A stretch of DNA of 64,000 nt from Paenibacillus sp. JZ16 (GCF_015326965.1 NZ_CP017659.1:4654001-4718000), one strand, 5' to 3'; shown: positions 1 to 9,302, counted from the stretch's first letter. Numbers and translations are program-made. The notes: generated by a model not told the origin, from the sequence alone.

Positions 1-119
1 ATCTAGGTTTTTTGATGGGTCTGGTTTGTGTTTTAAAGGACAGTCGTTCCGCTATTTCTGTGTTTTTGGCCATTTCGTAGTGGTTTGAGGACATGAGATC
101 CGCTATTCGCAAAATATTC

Positions 120-345
120 CGGGATTTTTCCGTGAATGTGTTACATTAACGGATCCTGTGTCCGCAAGGTATCAAAAAACGATCGAATATCAGCAAATAG
201 CGGATCCTGTGTCCGGATGATCTCAAAAACGGCTCAATATCCGCCAATAGCGGATTTTGTGCCCGCATGAACACAAAAACAGCCCAAGATATCAGCCAAT
301 AGCCTTCCATGTCCGTCTGGACTCAAAAAGGCGCAGTTCTCAGCG
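120..345. repeat. Degenerate tandem repeats of about 57 bp
   Basis: Three to four imperfect copies of a unit run in tandem. Each contains a GCGGATCCTGTGTCCG-like core, then a CAAAAAC tract and an ATATC(A/C)GC(C/A)AATAGC tract. The copies have diverged from one another. No convincing ORF, promoter or RNA gene is seen in bases 1-430. The function is unknown. Confidence 0.6.
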
Positions 346-432
346 AAAAGAGCACCCATCCGCACACTGCAGTCGAAGCTGTATGAAGCGAGAGTTTCAA
401 AAGATTACCGACTGAAACGCGCAAATAGATGG

Positions 433-607
433 TGAGGAGCCTCCAGCAAGACGCAAGAGGAGCCCCAGCAGGACGCAAGAGGAGTCTCCAGCAAGACGCA
501 AGAGGAGCCCCCAGCAAGACACAAGAGGAGTCTCCAGCAAGACGCAAGAGGAGCCCCCAGCAGGACGCAAAAGGAGCCTCCAGCAAGACACAAGAGGAGC
601 CCCCAGT
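433..607. repeat. 23-bp tandem repeat array (about 7.5 units)
   Basis: A 23-bp unit of the form GAGGAGCCCCCAGCAAGACG followed by CAA is repeated seven times without spacers, then once partially. Units alternate between CCCC, CCTC and TCTC at the variable position. The array is purine-rich on the plus strand. Short open frames cross it on both strands, but they only mirror the repeat and show no start signal. The last unit forms the left arm of the hairpin described next. Confidence 0.85.
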
Positions 608-626
608 GCTGAGGGCTCCTCTTCAT
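594..626 (-). terminator. Hairpin downstream of the 658-1512 hydrolase gene
   Basis: Arms AAGAGGAGCCC and GGGCTCCTCTT enclose a short loop. The hairpin lies about 30 bp past the stop of the leftward hydrolase gene. It lacks a clean U-tract, so termination is plausible but not certain. Its left arm is also the last unit of the tandem repeat. Confidence 0.45.
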
Positions 627-657
627 TACAGTAACGCAAACGTTGTATCTTCACGGG

Positions 658-1512
658 TTAGTTGTCCGTTTCATGAATCCAATCGGTCAATATGGCGTTA
701 AACAGATGGGGCTCTTCAAACATCGGATTATGGCCGCTTTTTTCAAAAATGGCCTTCTTCACGTTAGCTTGCGAGCCGTTAATCGCATCCCAAAGCGATA
801 CGGGGCTAACCAAATAGTCGTACCGCCCAAGACCAATGAGGACGGGCTTGGCAACCTCTTTCAGCGAATCGATCAGATTGAGCCGCGCGAAGGCTTCTCC
901 CCATAAATGATCGATGACGGGCATGTTGGTGAAGACGCCTTCCCACATCCAGGCCGCGTCATAGGCATAATCATAGAAGCTGTGCGCTCCCATTCGGATG
1001 CACATATGAGCAAACCGCCGTTCAGGCTCCCTCTGGATATCACCCTCCAGCAGGGTGATATCCGCTTCAAACTGCCGTTTCCGCTCAGGACACGCCGTCT
1101 CATTGAAAAAAGCAAAGCTCTGCTGCTGCCGCTCCGGGCTGTTGGTCGGGGCGGTGTTCAGCAGGACTACCTTCCGGACGTGTTCCGGGTATTTTTTGGC
1201 ATACTCCAGCGCCATGAAGGCGTGCCCCGAATGCCCCAATATAATAAAATCCTCCAGTTCCAGCGTTTGTCTTGCCGCTTCGATATCATCCAGAACCTTA
1301 TCCAGTGTGTATTCTTCCGGCTCCAGTGTCCGAGGGGGCTTAACAAAGCCTCGATGGTCCAGGAAAATCAGTTGAAATGAAGTGTAGAGTTGTTCCGAAA
1401 ACAAGCGGGGGTAGTAAATACTGCTTCCCACCACCAAAATGGGCCTGCCATTTCCACGAATGGAAACATTCAATGCAAATCCTTCGCTCATTACCGTACT
1501 CTGTATGTTCAT
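658..1512 (-). CDS. Alpha/beta-fold hydrolase
   Basis: A 284-residue cytoplasmic protein of the alpha/beta hydrolase superfamily, the usual length for single-domain members. The nucleophile elbow GHSGH lies near residue 94, in the context FIILGHSGHAF. The C-terminal GLGRYD and SGHNPMF segments fit the acid and histidine positions of the catalytic triad. There is no signal peptide. The start follows a GAGGA site on the minus strand. The substrate cannot be told from sequence; proline iminopeptidase-like or esterase activity is typical of relatives. It stands alone, with repeats downstream and about 350 bp of apparently empty DNA upstream. Confidence 0.8.
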   Translation of the reverse strand: MNIQSTVMSEGFALNVSIRGNGRPILVVGSSIYYPRLFSEQLYTSFQLIFLDHRGFVKPPRTLEPEEYTLDKVLDDIEAARQTLELEDFIILGHSGHAFMALEYAKKYPEHVRKVVLLNTAPTNSPERQQQSFAFFNETACPERKRQFEADITLLEGDIQREPERRFAHMCIRMGAHSFYDYAYDAAWMWEGVFTNMPVIDHLWGEAFARLNLIDSLKEVAKPVLIGLGRYDYLVSPVSLWDAINGSQANVKKAIFEKSGHNPMFEEPHLFNAILTDWIHETDN

Positions 1513-1865
1513 GTTTATCGTCCTCGTTTCATTTTTTAAATTAAACGCACCATCCCCTTTCCTGTTCAGATTCCATTACATTCTCCATAGAACGTTCCAA
1601 CATTCTATCTCACCTCGATTAGCGTTCGTTCAAGCTCAGTATAGCACCAGACATGCGCTCGGTCGACAGCCATTCAAGCATGCCCCGGACCACACATAGC
1701 GTCTCTACATCCGGACCGGTATTCGTTCCAGGACCGTTGGTTCAGCCACGGTTTGCATAGGGAGCAGTACCCTCGATGCGGCATCTGCGCGTATCGCTGC
1801 TGTAAAAAACGCTGCTGTAAAAAGCATGGTGCAAAGGCTTCGAACTACCTATTCTCCAGCTCCCC
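1513..1865. other. Intergenic region with no recognised gene
   Basis: It separates the hydrolase promoter on the left from the end of the regulator gene on the right. A short direct repeat (GCTGCTGTAAAAA, twice) lies near 1797-1826. No RNA gene or convincing small ORF is seen. Confidence 0.5.
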
Positions 1866-2984
1866 TTATTCAGCCGTATTGCGGATCGTCAGGGTGATTC
1901 CAGGATAATCCGCGGCAATTGCGCTCTTACGCTCGATGATGCGGTTAATATCAAAGGCAGAGCTGAATAATTCGGGCTCAGGCTTGAATGTCACGCTGGT
2001 GCCCGTCTCTTGAGTCATGCCGACAATCAGAAGCCCGGTCTGCGGAATGCCGTGCCTGTACTCCTGCCGGTATATGCTACCGTCACGGCGAATTTCCACG
2101 GTCAGATGCTTGGAGAGAGCATTGACTACTGCGATGCTGATGCCCTTCTCCGCGCCGGGGGCCAGAAAGTGTGCGCTGGTGTTCAATCGGTGGACATCGG
2201 TTAGTACCGATTGTACGACTGGGATGTTGGAATTCGGAAGGGCCTGCACGGGAATGCCTCTCCCGTTATCGGTAACCGTCACGCTGCCATCCTCATGCAG
2301 GTAAATGCCAATCTGATCGCCATACCCACTCGTGTGCTCCAATATGGAATTTTCCACGACGGCCCAGAGCAGCTGATGAATATCGAAGCCGTGCGAAGTC
2401 CCAAAATACATCCCTGCATTGTTGCGGGTTTCGGTCATCTCCAGGTAATCGCTTGTATCGAGCAGATCGCCAGCAGCAGAGAGCAGCAGTAGGAACGGCA
2501 GGCTCCGATGCTTAGGAAGAGCGTACTTTCCGCCTTGCTCCTGTACAAGGAGATCCGCGCCGAGCAGCGCCTTGAGATGGTGATACAGCTGACCCGTTGT
2601 TCCCATATTCAAACGTTCTACCAGCTCGGTGCCGGATAGGGGCTCTGCCATGACGGCCTTTAAAATATCCAGGCGCTGCTTGTTGCCCAGTGCTGCGAGG
2701 ATTTTGGCGGCCTTCTCGGTGTTCATGTCCAGCAATTGATCCATTCGCCGTTCCTGCGGCTCCCAGCGGATGTTTTGTCCATTCAGGTGCACTTGTCCGG
2801 AGTAGAAGACGGAGCCGTCCTCGGAGGCTGCTTTATATATCGTAGGTGTTGGCGAGATTTCTTGGCGGTGTTGGTTTGATGCGGAACCAGGTTTGCGTTC
2901 CATAAGGGCTTGATAGACAAGCTGCTGCAGTTCCGTCATTTGATTCTTTAAGACATCCATCTCATAAACCAGATCACGTGTCAT
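1866..2984 (-). CDS. Winged-helix regulator fused to a GyrB/ParE-like ATPase domain
   Basis: A 372-residue protein. Residues about 85-165 form an ArsR-like winged helix (KILAALGNKQRLDILKAV; then TGQLYHHLKAL). Residues about 200-345 resemble the GHKL ATPase domain of DNA gyrase B. The visible parallels are AVVENSILEH for the GyrB Asn helix, HEDGSVTVTDNGRGIPV for the nucleotide-binding motif, AVVNALSKHLTVEIRRDG, a YRQEY strand, and TGTSVTFKPEPELF. The glycine-rich ATP lid of GyrB is reduced to PGAEKGIS, so hydrolysis may be weakened. No transducer or toprim domain is present. A likely reading is a transcription factor whose DNA binding responds to ATP or to a GyrB-type ligand. It is divergent from the acetyltransferase gene, with a duplicated palindrome between them. 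Confidence 0.75.
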   Translation of the reverse strand: MTRDLVYEMDVLKNQMTELQQLVYQALMERKPGSASNQHRQEISPTPTIYKAASEDGSVFYSGQVHLNGQNIRWEPQERRMDQLLDMNTEKAAKILAALGNKQRLDILKAVMAEPLSGTELVERLNMGTTGQLYHHLKALLGADLLVQEQGGKYALPKHRSLPFLLLLSAAGDLLDTSDYLEMTETRNNAGMYFGTSHGFDIHQLLWAVVENSILEHTSGYGDQIGIYLHEDGSVTVTDNGRGIPVQALPNSNIPVVQSVLTDVHRLNTSAHFLAPGAEKGISIAVVNALSKHLTVEIRRDGSIYRQEYRHGIPQTGLLIVGMTQETGTSVTFKPEPELFSSAFDINRIIERKSAIAADYPGITLTIRNTAE

Positions 2985-3020
2985 GGGGAATCATCAACCT
3001 CGCTTTATCATTATTATGTT

Positions 3021-3046
3021 ATTACGTAATTATTATATTACGTAAT
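3021..3046. promoter_or_regulatory. Duplicated palindromic operator candidate (ATTACGTAAT twice)
   Basis: Two copies of the perfect palindrome ATTACGTAAT sit 16 bp apart, start to start. They lie in the divergent promoter region between the winged-helix/GyrB-like regulator and the acetyltransferase gene. The position suits autoregulation by the winged-helix protein. The assignment to that protein is inferred. Confidence 0.55.
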
Positions 3047-3149
3047 TAAAACGTTGTAAACCCATAATAAGGAAAACGGTGCATGGTTAAGCGATTTGTT
3101 CGTTTATAGTTGTTTTTTATCTATTTTTATCATTCAGGGTCGTCTTACA

Positions 3150-4103
3150 ATGAACGCAAAGGCTGGTGACATTCATTTGGGTGAAAGAATCATTCGGAAT
3201 TTTAGGCAGGGCGATATGCCTCTGCTGGGGGAGCTGTATCAGGCAGTATCCGCAGCGGATGCGTTGTTTTGGTGGGTAGGTGACCAGGAGAATTGGGGCA
3301 ATGTGTTCTGTGCTATTGAAGACGGGAAGATGGTGGCCAAGGGACAGGTGGGCATTATTAACGTGATCCCGCCGGGATGTGCGCCTAACTGCAAGCATCA
3401 CATTTATGTGAATCTCAAGGCTGTACCGCAGCGGGAGCGGGATTATGATCTGTTAGGTGAAATGTATAAGATGCTCTATGAACATGCCCTTGTGTTAAAG
3501 AGGACGCTGCCGGAGACATACGGGATGTATTTGTGCGTGGGAAACTATGCCCATGAGACCGGCAACAACACTTTTTTTACAGAGGAAATCGGATTTCAGC
3601 CGCTGGAGAAGCTGTATACCATGAAGCGGTCACTTGAGGAGCCTTTACAAGCCTTGCCGTTGGATGATCGCTATCGCTATCGATTATGGAGGATGGAGTC
3701 TGCGGAAGAGGAAGAGATGTATCTAAAGCTCGAGGCCGAGGTTTGGCCGGAAGCGCCGCTGGGGCTTGAACGCTTACGGGAATATAAAGAGCATCCCGGC
3801 TGGACTGCGATGAATGTCTTGGAAGGGGACATGATTATAGGCAGTACCATGGCATGGCTGGAAGAGGGGAACGTCGGCGTGATTGAAGATGTGTTTGTGA
3901 GAGAGCCGTGGAGACAACGGGGAATCGCCAAATATCTGCTCCACCGTGCCATGTCCTATCTTCAGGCTCAAGGATCCACCTCGGTAAAACTTGAAGTGAA
4001 GGCAGCCAATGAAACGGCGTTGTCACTCTATCAGTCGGTTGGCTTTGTCAAAGACCAAGAGGAGCACCGATTTTATCTGCCTCTGCAGGAGGAAGGCCGC
4101 TAA
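3150..4103 (+). CDS. GNAT-family N-acetyltransferase
   Basis: About 317 residues from the chosen ATG. An in-frame ATG 54 bp upstream would add a hydrophobic, non-homologous leader and is not favoured, although neither start has a strong Shine-Dalgarno. The C-terminal half carries the GNAT core: VGVIEDVFVREPWRQRGIAKYLLHRA contains the acetyl-CoA-binding R/QxxGxA turn, and ETALSLYQSVGFVKD is the usual last helix and strand. The N-terminal half may be a second, degenerate GNAT fold. The substrate is unknown. Confidence 0.8.
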   Translation: MNAKAGDIHLGERIIRNFRQGDMPLLGELYQAVSAADALFWWVGDQENWGNVFCAIEDGKMVAKGQVGIINVIPPGCAPNCKHHIYVNLKAVPQRERDYDLLGEMYKMLYEHALVLKRTLPETYGMYLCVGNYAHETGNNTFFTEEIGFQPLEKLYTMKRSLEEPLQALPLDDRYRYRLWRMESAEEEEMYLKLEAEVWPEAPLGLERLREYKEHPGWTAMNVLEGDMIIGSTMAWLEEGNVGVIEDVFVREPWRQRGIAKYLLHRAMSYLQAQGSTSVKLEVKAANETALSLYQSVGFVKDQEEHRFYLPLQEEGR

Positions 4104-4234
4104 TAAGTGTTCGACGGCCATGCGTGCGTCAAGCATGTAGGACGGTCATCCAAGCATGTTGGTTGACAGCCATCGAAGCATCCCCCCGTGCACTTATCGT
4201 ACGCACAGGATGTCATACGCACGATGGGATAAAA

Positions 4235-4273
4235 CAAAAACCACGCACGGATCAATCCTGGCGTGGTTTTTTT
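4235..4273. terminator. Bidirectional intrinsic terminator
   Basis: Arms ACCACGC and GCGTGGT are flanked by an A-run and a T-run. It lies between the convergent acetyltransferase and nucleotidyltransferase genes and can serve both. Confidence 0.85.
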
Positions 4274-4291
4274 ATATGAAAATTAGGAAAG

Positions 4292-5350
4292 TTATGAGGT
4301 CGATTCCCGCTCGCCTGTCACATTTGGATTGGCATCCAAGATTCTTTCCGTGACGCTCCACAGTTTCGGCAGGAAATGGAGAACCTCGTCTGCCCGCTGC
4401 AGCAGGTCATCGGTGGAAGTTATGCCGAGATCCGCAAGGATCGCATCAAAAGGAGGGGTATACTGCTCCTGAAACTCAGGAGTCCCGTCGACCTCCAATA
4501 TGTTGTGGCAGCGAGCGAAGGTAGCCACCATCCAGAAGACGGCTTCCCTATGGCTTCCGTTTAGGATCAGCTCGCGGCTGCCGTCAATGGCAATGGTTCT
4601 TGCATCCGGCGTAATGTCACTGCTGAAGAAGAAAGGGGTCTTCGCAATCGCAGACGCGGCATCGAAGGTTCGGGCCAATCCATTGAGATGAATCATGGCT
4701 TGTTCGGCACTCATGTCTTTACAGCCCAAAAGTCGTAACAGCTCCTCATATACCTCCTCCTGGTTATACTCCTTGAGGACATCGCGAACCGCTGCATAGC
4801 GGAGCCTGACCGTGGGGTTTCGAAGAGCGGCGACCAGGAGCATATGGGTAGTTACGCCGGTAGGGAACAGCCAAGAGGTAACCTGGCGATGCCAAGGGCC
4901 AGAAGGATCTATGGATCGGAGTCCGGTTATGATTCGTTCGCGCACGTTCTCACAGCGGCGGGTAACCCATATCCGGTCGGCAAAATGACGTGAAACCTCC
5001 GTCTGCAGCTTGCGCAGCTGCCCAGTCGGATCGGACATCAGGGTGTCTACACGGAAGCTGCCGGCAAGATGATAGGACGTTAATACCTGCTCGGGCGAGG
5101 CGAGATCCCGCCAGGACAGATAGGTGGCTTCGATCAAGGCGTCCTGGTAGATAAACTTTCCCAGCTTAAGAGGGGGCTCCGCATCCTGGGTAACGATAAC
5201 GATGTCAATATCCGAGGACGGGTCCATCTCCGCCTCATCCGGCTTTCCGACTGTGGAGCCGCTAAAATAGGCACCCATGTATCCAGGCTCCCTGCTGGCA
5301 TGCTGCAAGACCCAGTCCGTTGCCGCAGCGCGTGCTGATCCAACGTTCAT
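4292..5350 (-). CDS. Pol-beta superfamily nucleotidyltransferase
   Basis: A 352-residue protein. The N-terminal nucleotidyltransferase motif reads FSGSTVGKP followed by SSDIDIVIV, giving the GS and DxD metal-binding signature at about residues 30-52. The remainder is helical and resembles the C-terminal halves of aminoglycoside or streptomycin adenylyltransferase-like proteins, but the substrate is not recognisable. The start follows a strong GAGGAGG site. It faces the acetyltransferase gene and shares a terminator with it. A housekeeping or small-molecule-modifying role cannot be decided from sequence. Confidence 0.7.
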   Translation of the reverse strand: MNVGSARAAATDWVLQHASREPGYMGAYFSGSTVGKPDEAEMDPSSDIDIVIVTQDAEPPLKLGKFIYQDALIEATYLSWRDLASPEQVLTSYHLAGSFRVDTLMSDPTGQLRKLQTEVSRHFADRIWVTRRCENVRERIITGLRSIDPSGPWHRQVTSWLFPTGVTTHMLLVAALRNPTVRLRYAAVRDVLKEYNQEEVYEELLRLLGCKDMSAEQAMIHLNGLARTFDAASAIAKTPFFFSSDITPDARTIAIDGSRELILNGSHREAVFWMVATFARCHNILEVDGTPEFQEQYTPPFDAILADLGITSTDDLLQRADEVLHFLPKLWSVTERILDANPNVTGERESTS

Positions 5351-5592
5351 TATCAGTTTCCTCCTCTACCTGCATGGTGTCGCAGAAAATAACAAAAATA
5401 TCCTGTTTTCCATTCATTAATCATTATATGGACTTCCCTTCCAATGTACAACCGCTTACAAAAAGGGGGGCCGTCATGCACATAATAAAGAGATGGAGAT
5501 GCATGGGGGAAAGAAGATAACCCGGATGGATGCAGGATACTTGAAAAGGCTCGATACATATAAGCTGGCACCAGTCTTCGCCAGTGTGAAAT

Positions 5593-5650
5593 AAAAAAAC
5601 GGACATTCCAATACTCGCTGACGTTCGGCGATCGGTAATGTCCGTTTTTT
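5593..5650. terminator. Terminator of the DeoR-type regulator gene
   Basis: Arms AAAACGGACATT and AATGTCCGTTTT flank a loop of about 30 nt, with an A-run and a T-run on the outer sides. It lies directly after the stop of the 5664-6440 gene. The region 5351-5592 holds nothing else that I can support. Confidence 0.75.
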
Positions 5651-5663
5651 GGCGTGCTCTATT

Positions 5664-6440
5664 CTATTCATCCGCAATGACTAGCGTTGTATTGGTTTTT
5701 TTGAATTTTGGGATGAAGCTTGCATGGACGTTCGCATCGGTCACGATCGTATCAATCTTGTCGAGCGATGCGATGGAAATGGTGACGTCTTTGCCGAACT
5801 TGGTGCTGTCCGCCATGACAATCACCTCTTTGGACAGCTCGATCATTTTTTTGCGCGTAATGGCTTCTTCCAGATTGTAGTCGGAAATGCCTTTTTCGAT
5901 GGTGATGCCGCTGCAGCAGATGAAGGCTTTCAACACATTCAGCTCATGAAAGTTGAAGATGTATTCATACGCGACGACGGATTGTTCCTCCCGCCGGATT
6001 TTGCCGCCGATCATAATCAGTTCTACATCGCTGTCCATCAGCTCAATCGCAACCGGTAGCGAATTCGTAACCACCGTCAGCTTCTTCTTATGCTTCACGT
6101 ATTTGGCCATCTGATACGTAGTCGAGCCGCTGTCGATATAGATGCAATCGCCGTCATGGACGAATTCGCCGCATTTGCGGGCAATCCGGTCCTTCTCTTC
6201 CAACTGGCTGACCATGCGCTCGTCCATGGACGATTCGCCGAACCGGGACTCCACGAGCTTAACCCCGCCATATATTTTCTCGATCCGCCCCTGCTTGGTC
6301 AAGGTGTTCAAATCCCGGCGCAGCGTATCCACCGAGACGTTCAGCTCTTCCGTTAGCTCCGTGATCTTCAGCACTTTTCGAATCGTAAGCAGCTCAAGTA
6401 TTTTCTTTTGCCTCTCCAGTGGAAACATTCGCTCACCCAT
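5664..6440 (-). CDS. DeoR/GlpR-family transcriptional regulator
   Basis: A 258-residue repressor of normal family length. The N-terminal DeoR helix-turn-helix reads RQKKILELLTIRKVLKITE and then VSVDTLRRDLNTLTKQG. The C-terminal sugar-phosphate-isomerase-like sensor domain contains DGDCIYIDSGSTTYQMAKY and the conserved MADSTKFGK segment. It is transcribed divergently from the aminoethylphosphonate operon, about 240 bp away, so it most likely controls that operon. Phosphonate operons are more often controlled by GntR-type or LysR-type proteins, so a DeoR-type partner is somewhat unusual. The ligand is not known; a phosphorylated catabolic intermediate would be typical of the family. Confidence 0.85.
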   Translation of the reverse strand: MGERMFPLERQKKILELLTIRKVLKITELTEELNVSVDTLRRDLNTLTKQGRIEKIYGGVKLVESRFGESSMDERMVSQLEEKDRIARKCGEFVHDGDCIYIDSGSTTYQMAKYVKHKKKLTVVTNSLPVAIELMDSDVELIMIGGKIRREEQSVVAYEYIFNFHELNVLKAFICCSGITIEKGISDYNLEEAITRKKMIELSKEVIVMADSTKFGKDVTISIASLDKIDTIVTDANVHASFIPKFKKTNTTLVIADE

Positions 6441-6680
6441 TCAATCCGCATTAGTAGTTGGTGCCTGCATTCATGTCTAGTTTACCGATTCGCTCGGCCA
6501 TGTTCAATAGAAATACCTATATTATTCGTAAGTTAGGCAACTAATGTGGATGAATATGGTCAATAGTTGGTCTTAATTTATGAATGATATATGCATAATT
6601 TACTTACATTTAACAGTTCTCATGATTCTTGTTTACATATGGTTTCTATACTGAGGATGTGTTTAAGGGAGGTGAGCCGT

Positions 6681-7433
6681 TTGCTGAAGCTAGAGCATAT
6701 TAGCAAACAATTCGACGATAAAGTGGTTTTGGATGACATCAACGTAGAAATCGGTTCGGGCGAGATCGTGTCACTGCTCGGTCCGAGCGGCAGCGGAAAG
6801 ACCACATTACTGAATATTATTTTGGGACTCACCCGGATGGATCAGGGAAAAATCGTGTTCCAAGATCAAGATCTGAGCAACGTGCCGATGAGAAAGCGGG
6901 GGTTTAATATCGTTTTTCAGGACTATGCCTTATTCCCTAATCTGAATGCCTACGACAATATCGTATACGGCCTGCGCAACAAGAAGGGGAGCGTGAGTCA
7001 GCAGGAGGTACAGGAATATATCGAGTTTCTGGAGCTTCAGCCCCACTTGAACAAGCGGATCGGCGAATTGTCGGGCGGGCAGAAGCAGAGAGTGGCCCTG
7101 GCCAGAACGCTGGTCACAAAACCGAAGATCCTGCTGCTCGATGAGCCGCTCAGCGCGCTGGACGGCGTGATCAAGGAGTCGATCAAGCAGCGGATTCAAT
7201 CGATTGCCAGAGAATTCAAACTGACCACGATCATTGTGACGCATGACCCGGAGGAGGCGCTGACGCTTTCGGACAAAATCCTGATTATCCATCAGGGACA
7301 GATTGCCCAATTCGGCACACCCCAGGAGATTGTCCATCATCCGAGCAATGATTTTGTGAAGCAGTTTATTATCAAGCAGTTGCACATCAAAAGACAGAAC
7401 ATCTACAACCTGTTCGGTGAGCAGTATGCATAA
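6681..7433 (+). CDS. phnT: ABC transporter ATP-binding protein (2-aminoethylphosphonate uptake)
   Basis: About 250 residues from a TTG start preceded by a GGGAGGTGA site. Upstream in-frame ATG codons would add about 30 non-conserved residues. Walker A is GPSGSGKTT, the Q-loop is in IVFQDYALFP, the signature is LSGGQKQR, Walker B is ILLLDEP and the switch histidine is in IIVTHDPEE. It belongs to the FbpC/PotA-like import ATPase group but stops soon after the ATPase core, without a long regulatory domain. It drives the fused permease encoded directly downstream, with an 8-bp overlap. Assignment to aminoethylphosphonate rests on the linked phnW and phnX genes. Confidence 0.85.
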   Translation: MLKLEHISKQFDDKVVLDDINVEIGSGEIVSLLGPSGSGKTTLLNIILGLTRMDQGKIVFQDQDLSNVPMRKRGFNIVFQDYALFPNLNAYDNIVYGLRNKKGSVSQQEVQEYIEFLELQPHLNKRIGELSGGQKQRVALARTLVTKPKILLLDEPLSALDGVIKESIKQRIQSIAREFKLTTIIVTHDPEEALTLSDKILIIHQGQIAQFGTPQEIVHHPSNDFVKQFIIKQLHIKRQNIYNLFGEQYA

Positions 7434-9042
7434 CGTGAAACCGGAAATGCGGATTATCTTTACCGTCATCCTGTTATTGTTCGCCGTGTTTCTGTTCTTG
7501 CCGCTGCTCATTCTGCTCATCCGTTCCTTCGAATCCGATCAGGGGTTTACCCTCGGGCATTATGTATCCATAGGGTCGAATCGGGAATTCATCACAGCGA
7601 TTGGCAACAGTGTGAAGATATCGGGCATCACGGCGGTGATCACAACCGTCCTGGGGTTTATACTCGCGTATTCCATTCATTGCACCAAAATATACCGGCC
7701 TGTTAAAGGCCTGCTGAAAACGGTCATCATCATCCCCATGCTGCTCCCGACCATTACATATGGGTTCGCCATTATGTATTCGTTCGGTAATCAGGGATTG
7801 ATCACCCGGCTTGCCGGGCGCAATTTGTTTGAAATCTACGGATGGAACGGGCTGCTCATAGGCTACGTCATTTACACGCTGCCACCAGTATTCCTGTTGA
7901 TCCATAACGCGTTTAAGTACATTGATAAAAAGTTCATCATCGTCTCCAAGTTAATGGGTGACGGTACGATGAGAAGTTTCCTGAATACGATTTTGCGCCC
8001 CCTCGCCGGAGCGCTTGGCGGAGCCTTTGTGCTTTCTTTTATCCTAAGCTTTACGGATTTTGGCATTCCGGCTTCGGTTGGCGGTACCTATCCGGTCGTG
8101 GCAACGCAGCTGTATCAGGTGATGCTGGGCTCCATTCCGGACTTCAACCAAGGCGCTGTCATTGCGGTGATGATGCTGATCCCCGCCGTGTTCGGCATCT
8201 GGCTGCTGAACTACCTGGAAAAATGGAATTTCCACTATGACAAGCTGTCGGACATCGAGCTGCCGCGGCAGCGCATTCGGGATATCGCCTTCGGCATAAT
8301 GTCATCGGTCATCGTGCTGGGCATACTATCGGTTTTTGCCGTGATGTTCATTGCGCCATGGCTGAGCAGCTACCCCTATGACCTGACGTTTACGCTTAAG
8401 CATGTACGGGACGTCTTTCAATCGGGTGATTTGACGGGGGTATACCGCAATTCGCTCTGGGTCGCCTTGCTGACAGCGCTGTTTGGCACCTTGATGGCAT
8501 ACGGATCAGCGCTGATGAATGTGCGTACGTCGTTAAAAGCCCGATCCACGGTGGATATGGTATCGATGATCACGAATACGGTGCCCGGCATGGTACTGGG
8601 GATATCCTACCTGCTCTTCTTTAATGGAAGCAGCCTGAAGGGAACCTTCATCATTATCGTTCTGTGCAATATCGTTCATTTCTTTACGACGCCGTATCTG
8701 ATGGCCAAGAACTCCCTGTCTAAGATGAATCCCTCATGGGAAACCACGGGAGAACTGCTTGGGGACAGCTGGTTCAAGACCGTTTATCGGGTGATCCTGC
8801 CAAACTCGGCTTCAACCGTCATAGAGATGTTCAGCTACTATTTCATCAACGCTATGGTGACGATCAGCGGCATTATCTTTCTTGTATCTGCCCAGACGTC
8901 GCTTGTAGCCAGCAAGATCAAAGAGCTGCAGCATTTCGCCAAGTTTAATGAGATTTTCGTGCTGTCGATGCTGATCTTCTTCACGAATCTGATCATCAAG
9001 CTGGTTTGCGACGCATTGCAGAGCAGAACGGCGCAGCGCTAA
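7426..9042 (+). CDS. Fused ABC permease (two transmembrane domains), aminoethylphosphonate uptake
   Basis: About 538 residues with roughly twelve hydrophobic segments, arranged as two BPD_transp_1 domains in one chain (about 1-275 and 280-538). Two coupling (EAA-type) loops are visible, near SKLMGDGTMRSFLNTILRP and GELLGDSWFKTVYRVILP. In the Salmonella phn system the two permeases are separate (PhnU, PhnV); here one protein does both jobs, as in FbpB-type iron permeases. The ATG at 7426 is preferred over a GTG 9 bp upstream. It lies between the ATPase gene and the binding-protein gene in the same operon. Confidence 0.85.
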   Translation: MHNVKPEMRIIFTVILLLFAVFLFLPLLILLIRSFESDQGFTLGHYVSIGSNREFITAIGNSVKISGITAVITTVLGFILAYSIHCTKIYRPVKGLLKTVIIIPMLLPTITYGFAIMYSFGNQGLITRLAGRNLFEIYGWNGLLIGYVIYTLPPVFLLIHNAFKYIDKKFIIVSKLMGDGTMRSFLNTILRPLAGALGGAFVLSFILSFTDFGIPASVGGTYPVVATQLYQVMLGSIPDFNQGAVIAVMMLIPAVFGIWLLNYLEKWNFHYDKLSDIELPRQRIRDIAFGIMSSVIVLGILSVFAVMFIAPWLSSYPYDLTFTLKHVRDVFQSGDLTGVYRNSLWVALLTALFGTLMAYGSALMNVRTSLKARSTVDMVSMITNTVPGMVLGISYLLFFNGSSLKGTFIIIVLCNIVHFFTTPYLMAKNSLSKMNPSWETTGELLGDSWFKTVYRVILPNSASTVIEMFSYYFINAMVTISGIIFLVSAQTSLVASKIKELQHFAKFNEIFVLSMLIFFTNLIIKLVCDALQSRTAQR

Positions 9043-9302
9043 AGCTGCTATTGCGTTCATGTCCGCTGCGATGCCGGATATGCGGTTGGCAAAAAACATA
9101 CTTGAACACCGAGCGAAAGAGGACTAATCGTATTGGAGAAGCGTATGCGTTCGCCTTTGTCTGCGGTTTCTACAGTGGATTCATTCCAATCAGAGAAATC
9201 TGAAGACAACAGCGATATGAGGTGCGATACGGTATCTCAGCGGACATCAAGCACTGAGCCTGTTTTTTAATACCAATACAAATTCAAGGAGTGGAGTTAA
9301 TC

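Noticed and set aside
433..607. CRISPR array
   Set aside because: Units are 23 bp and contiguous with no unique spacers, and no cas genes are present.
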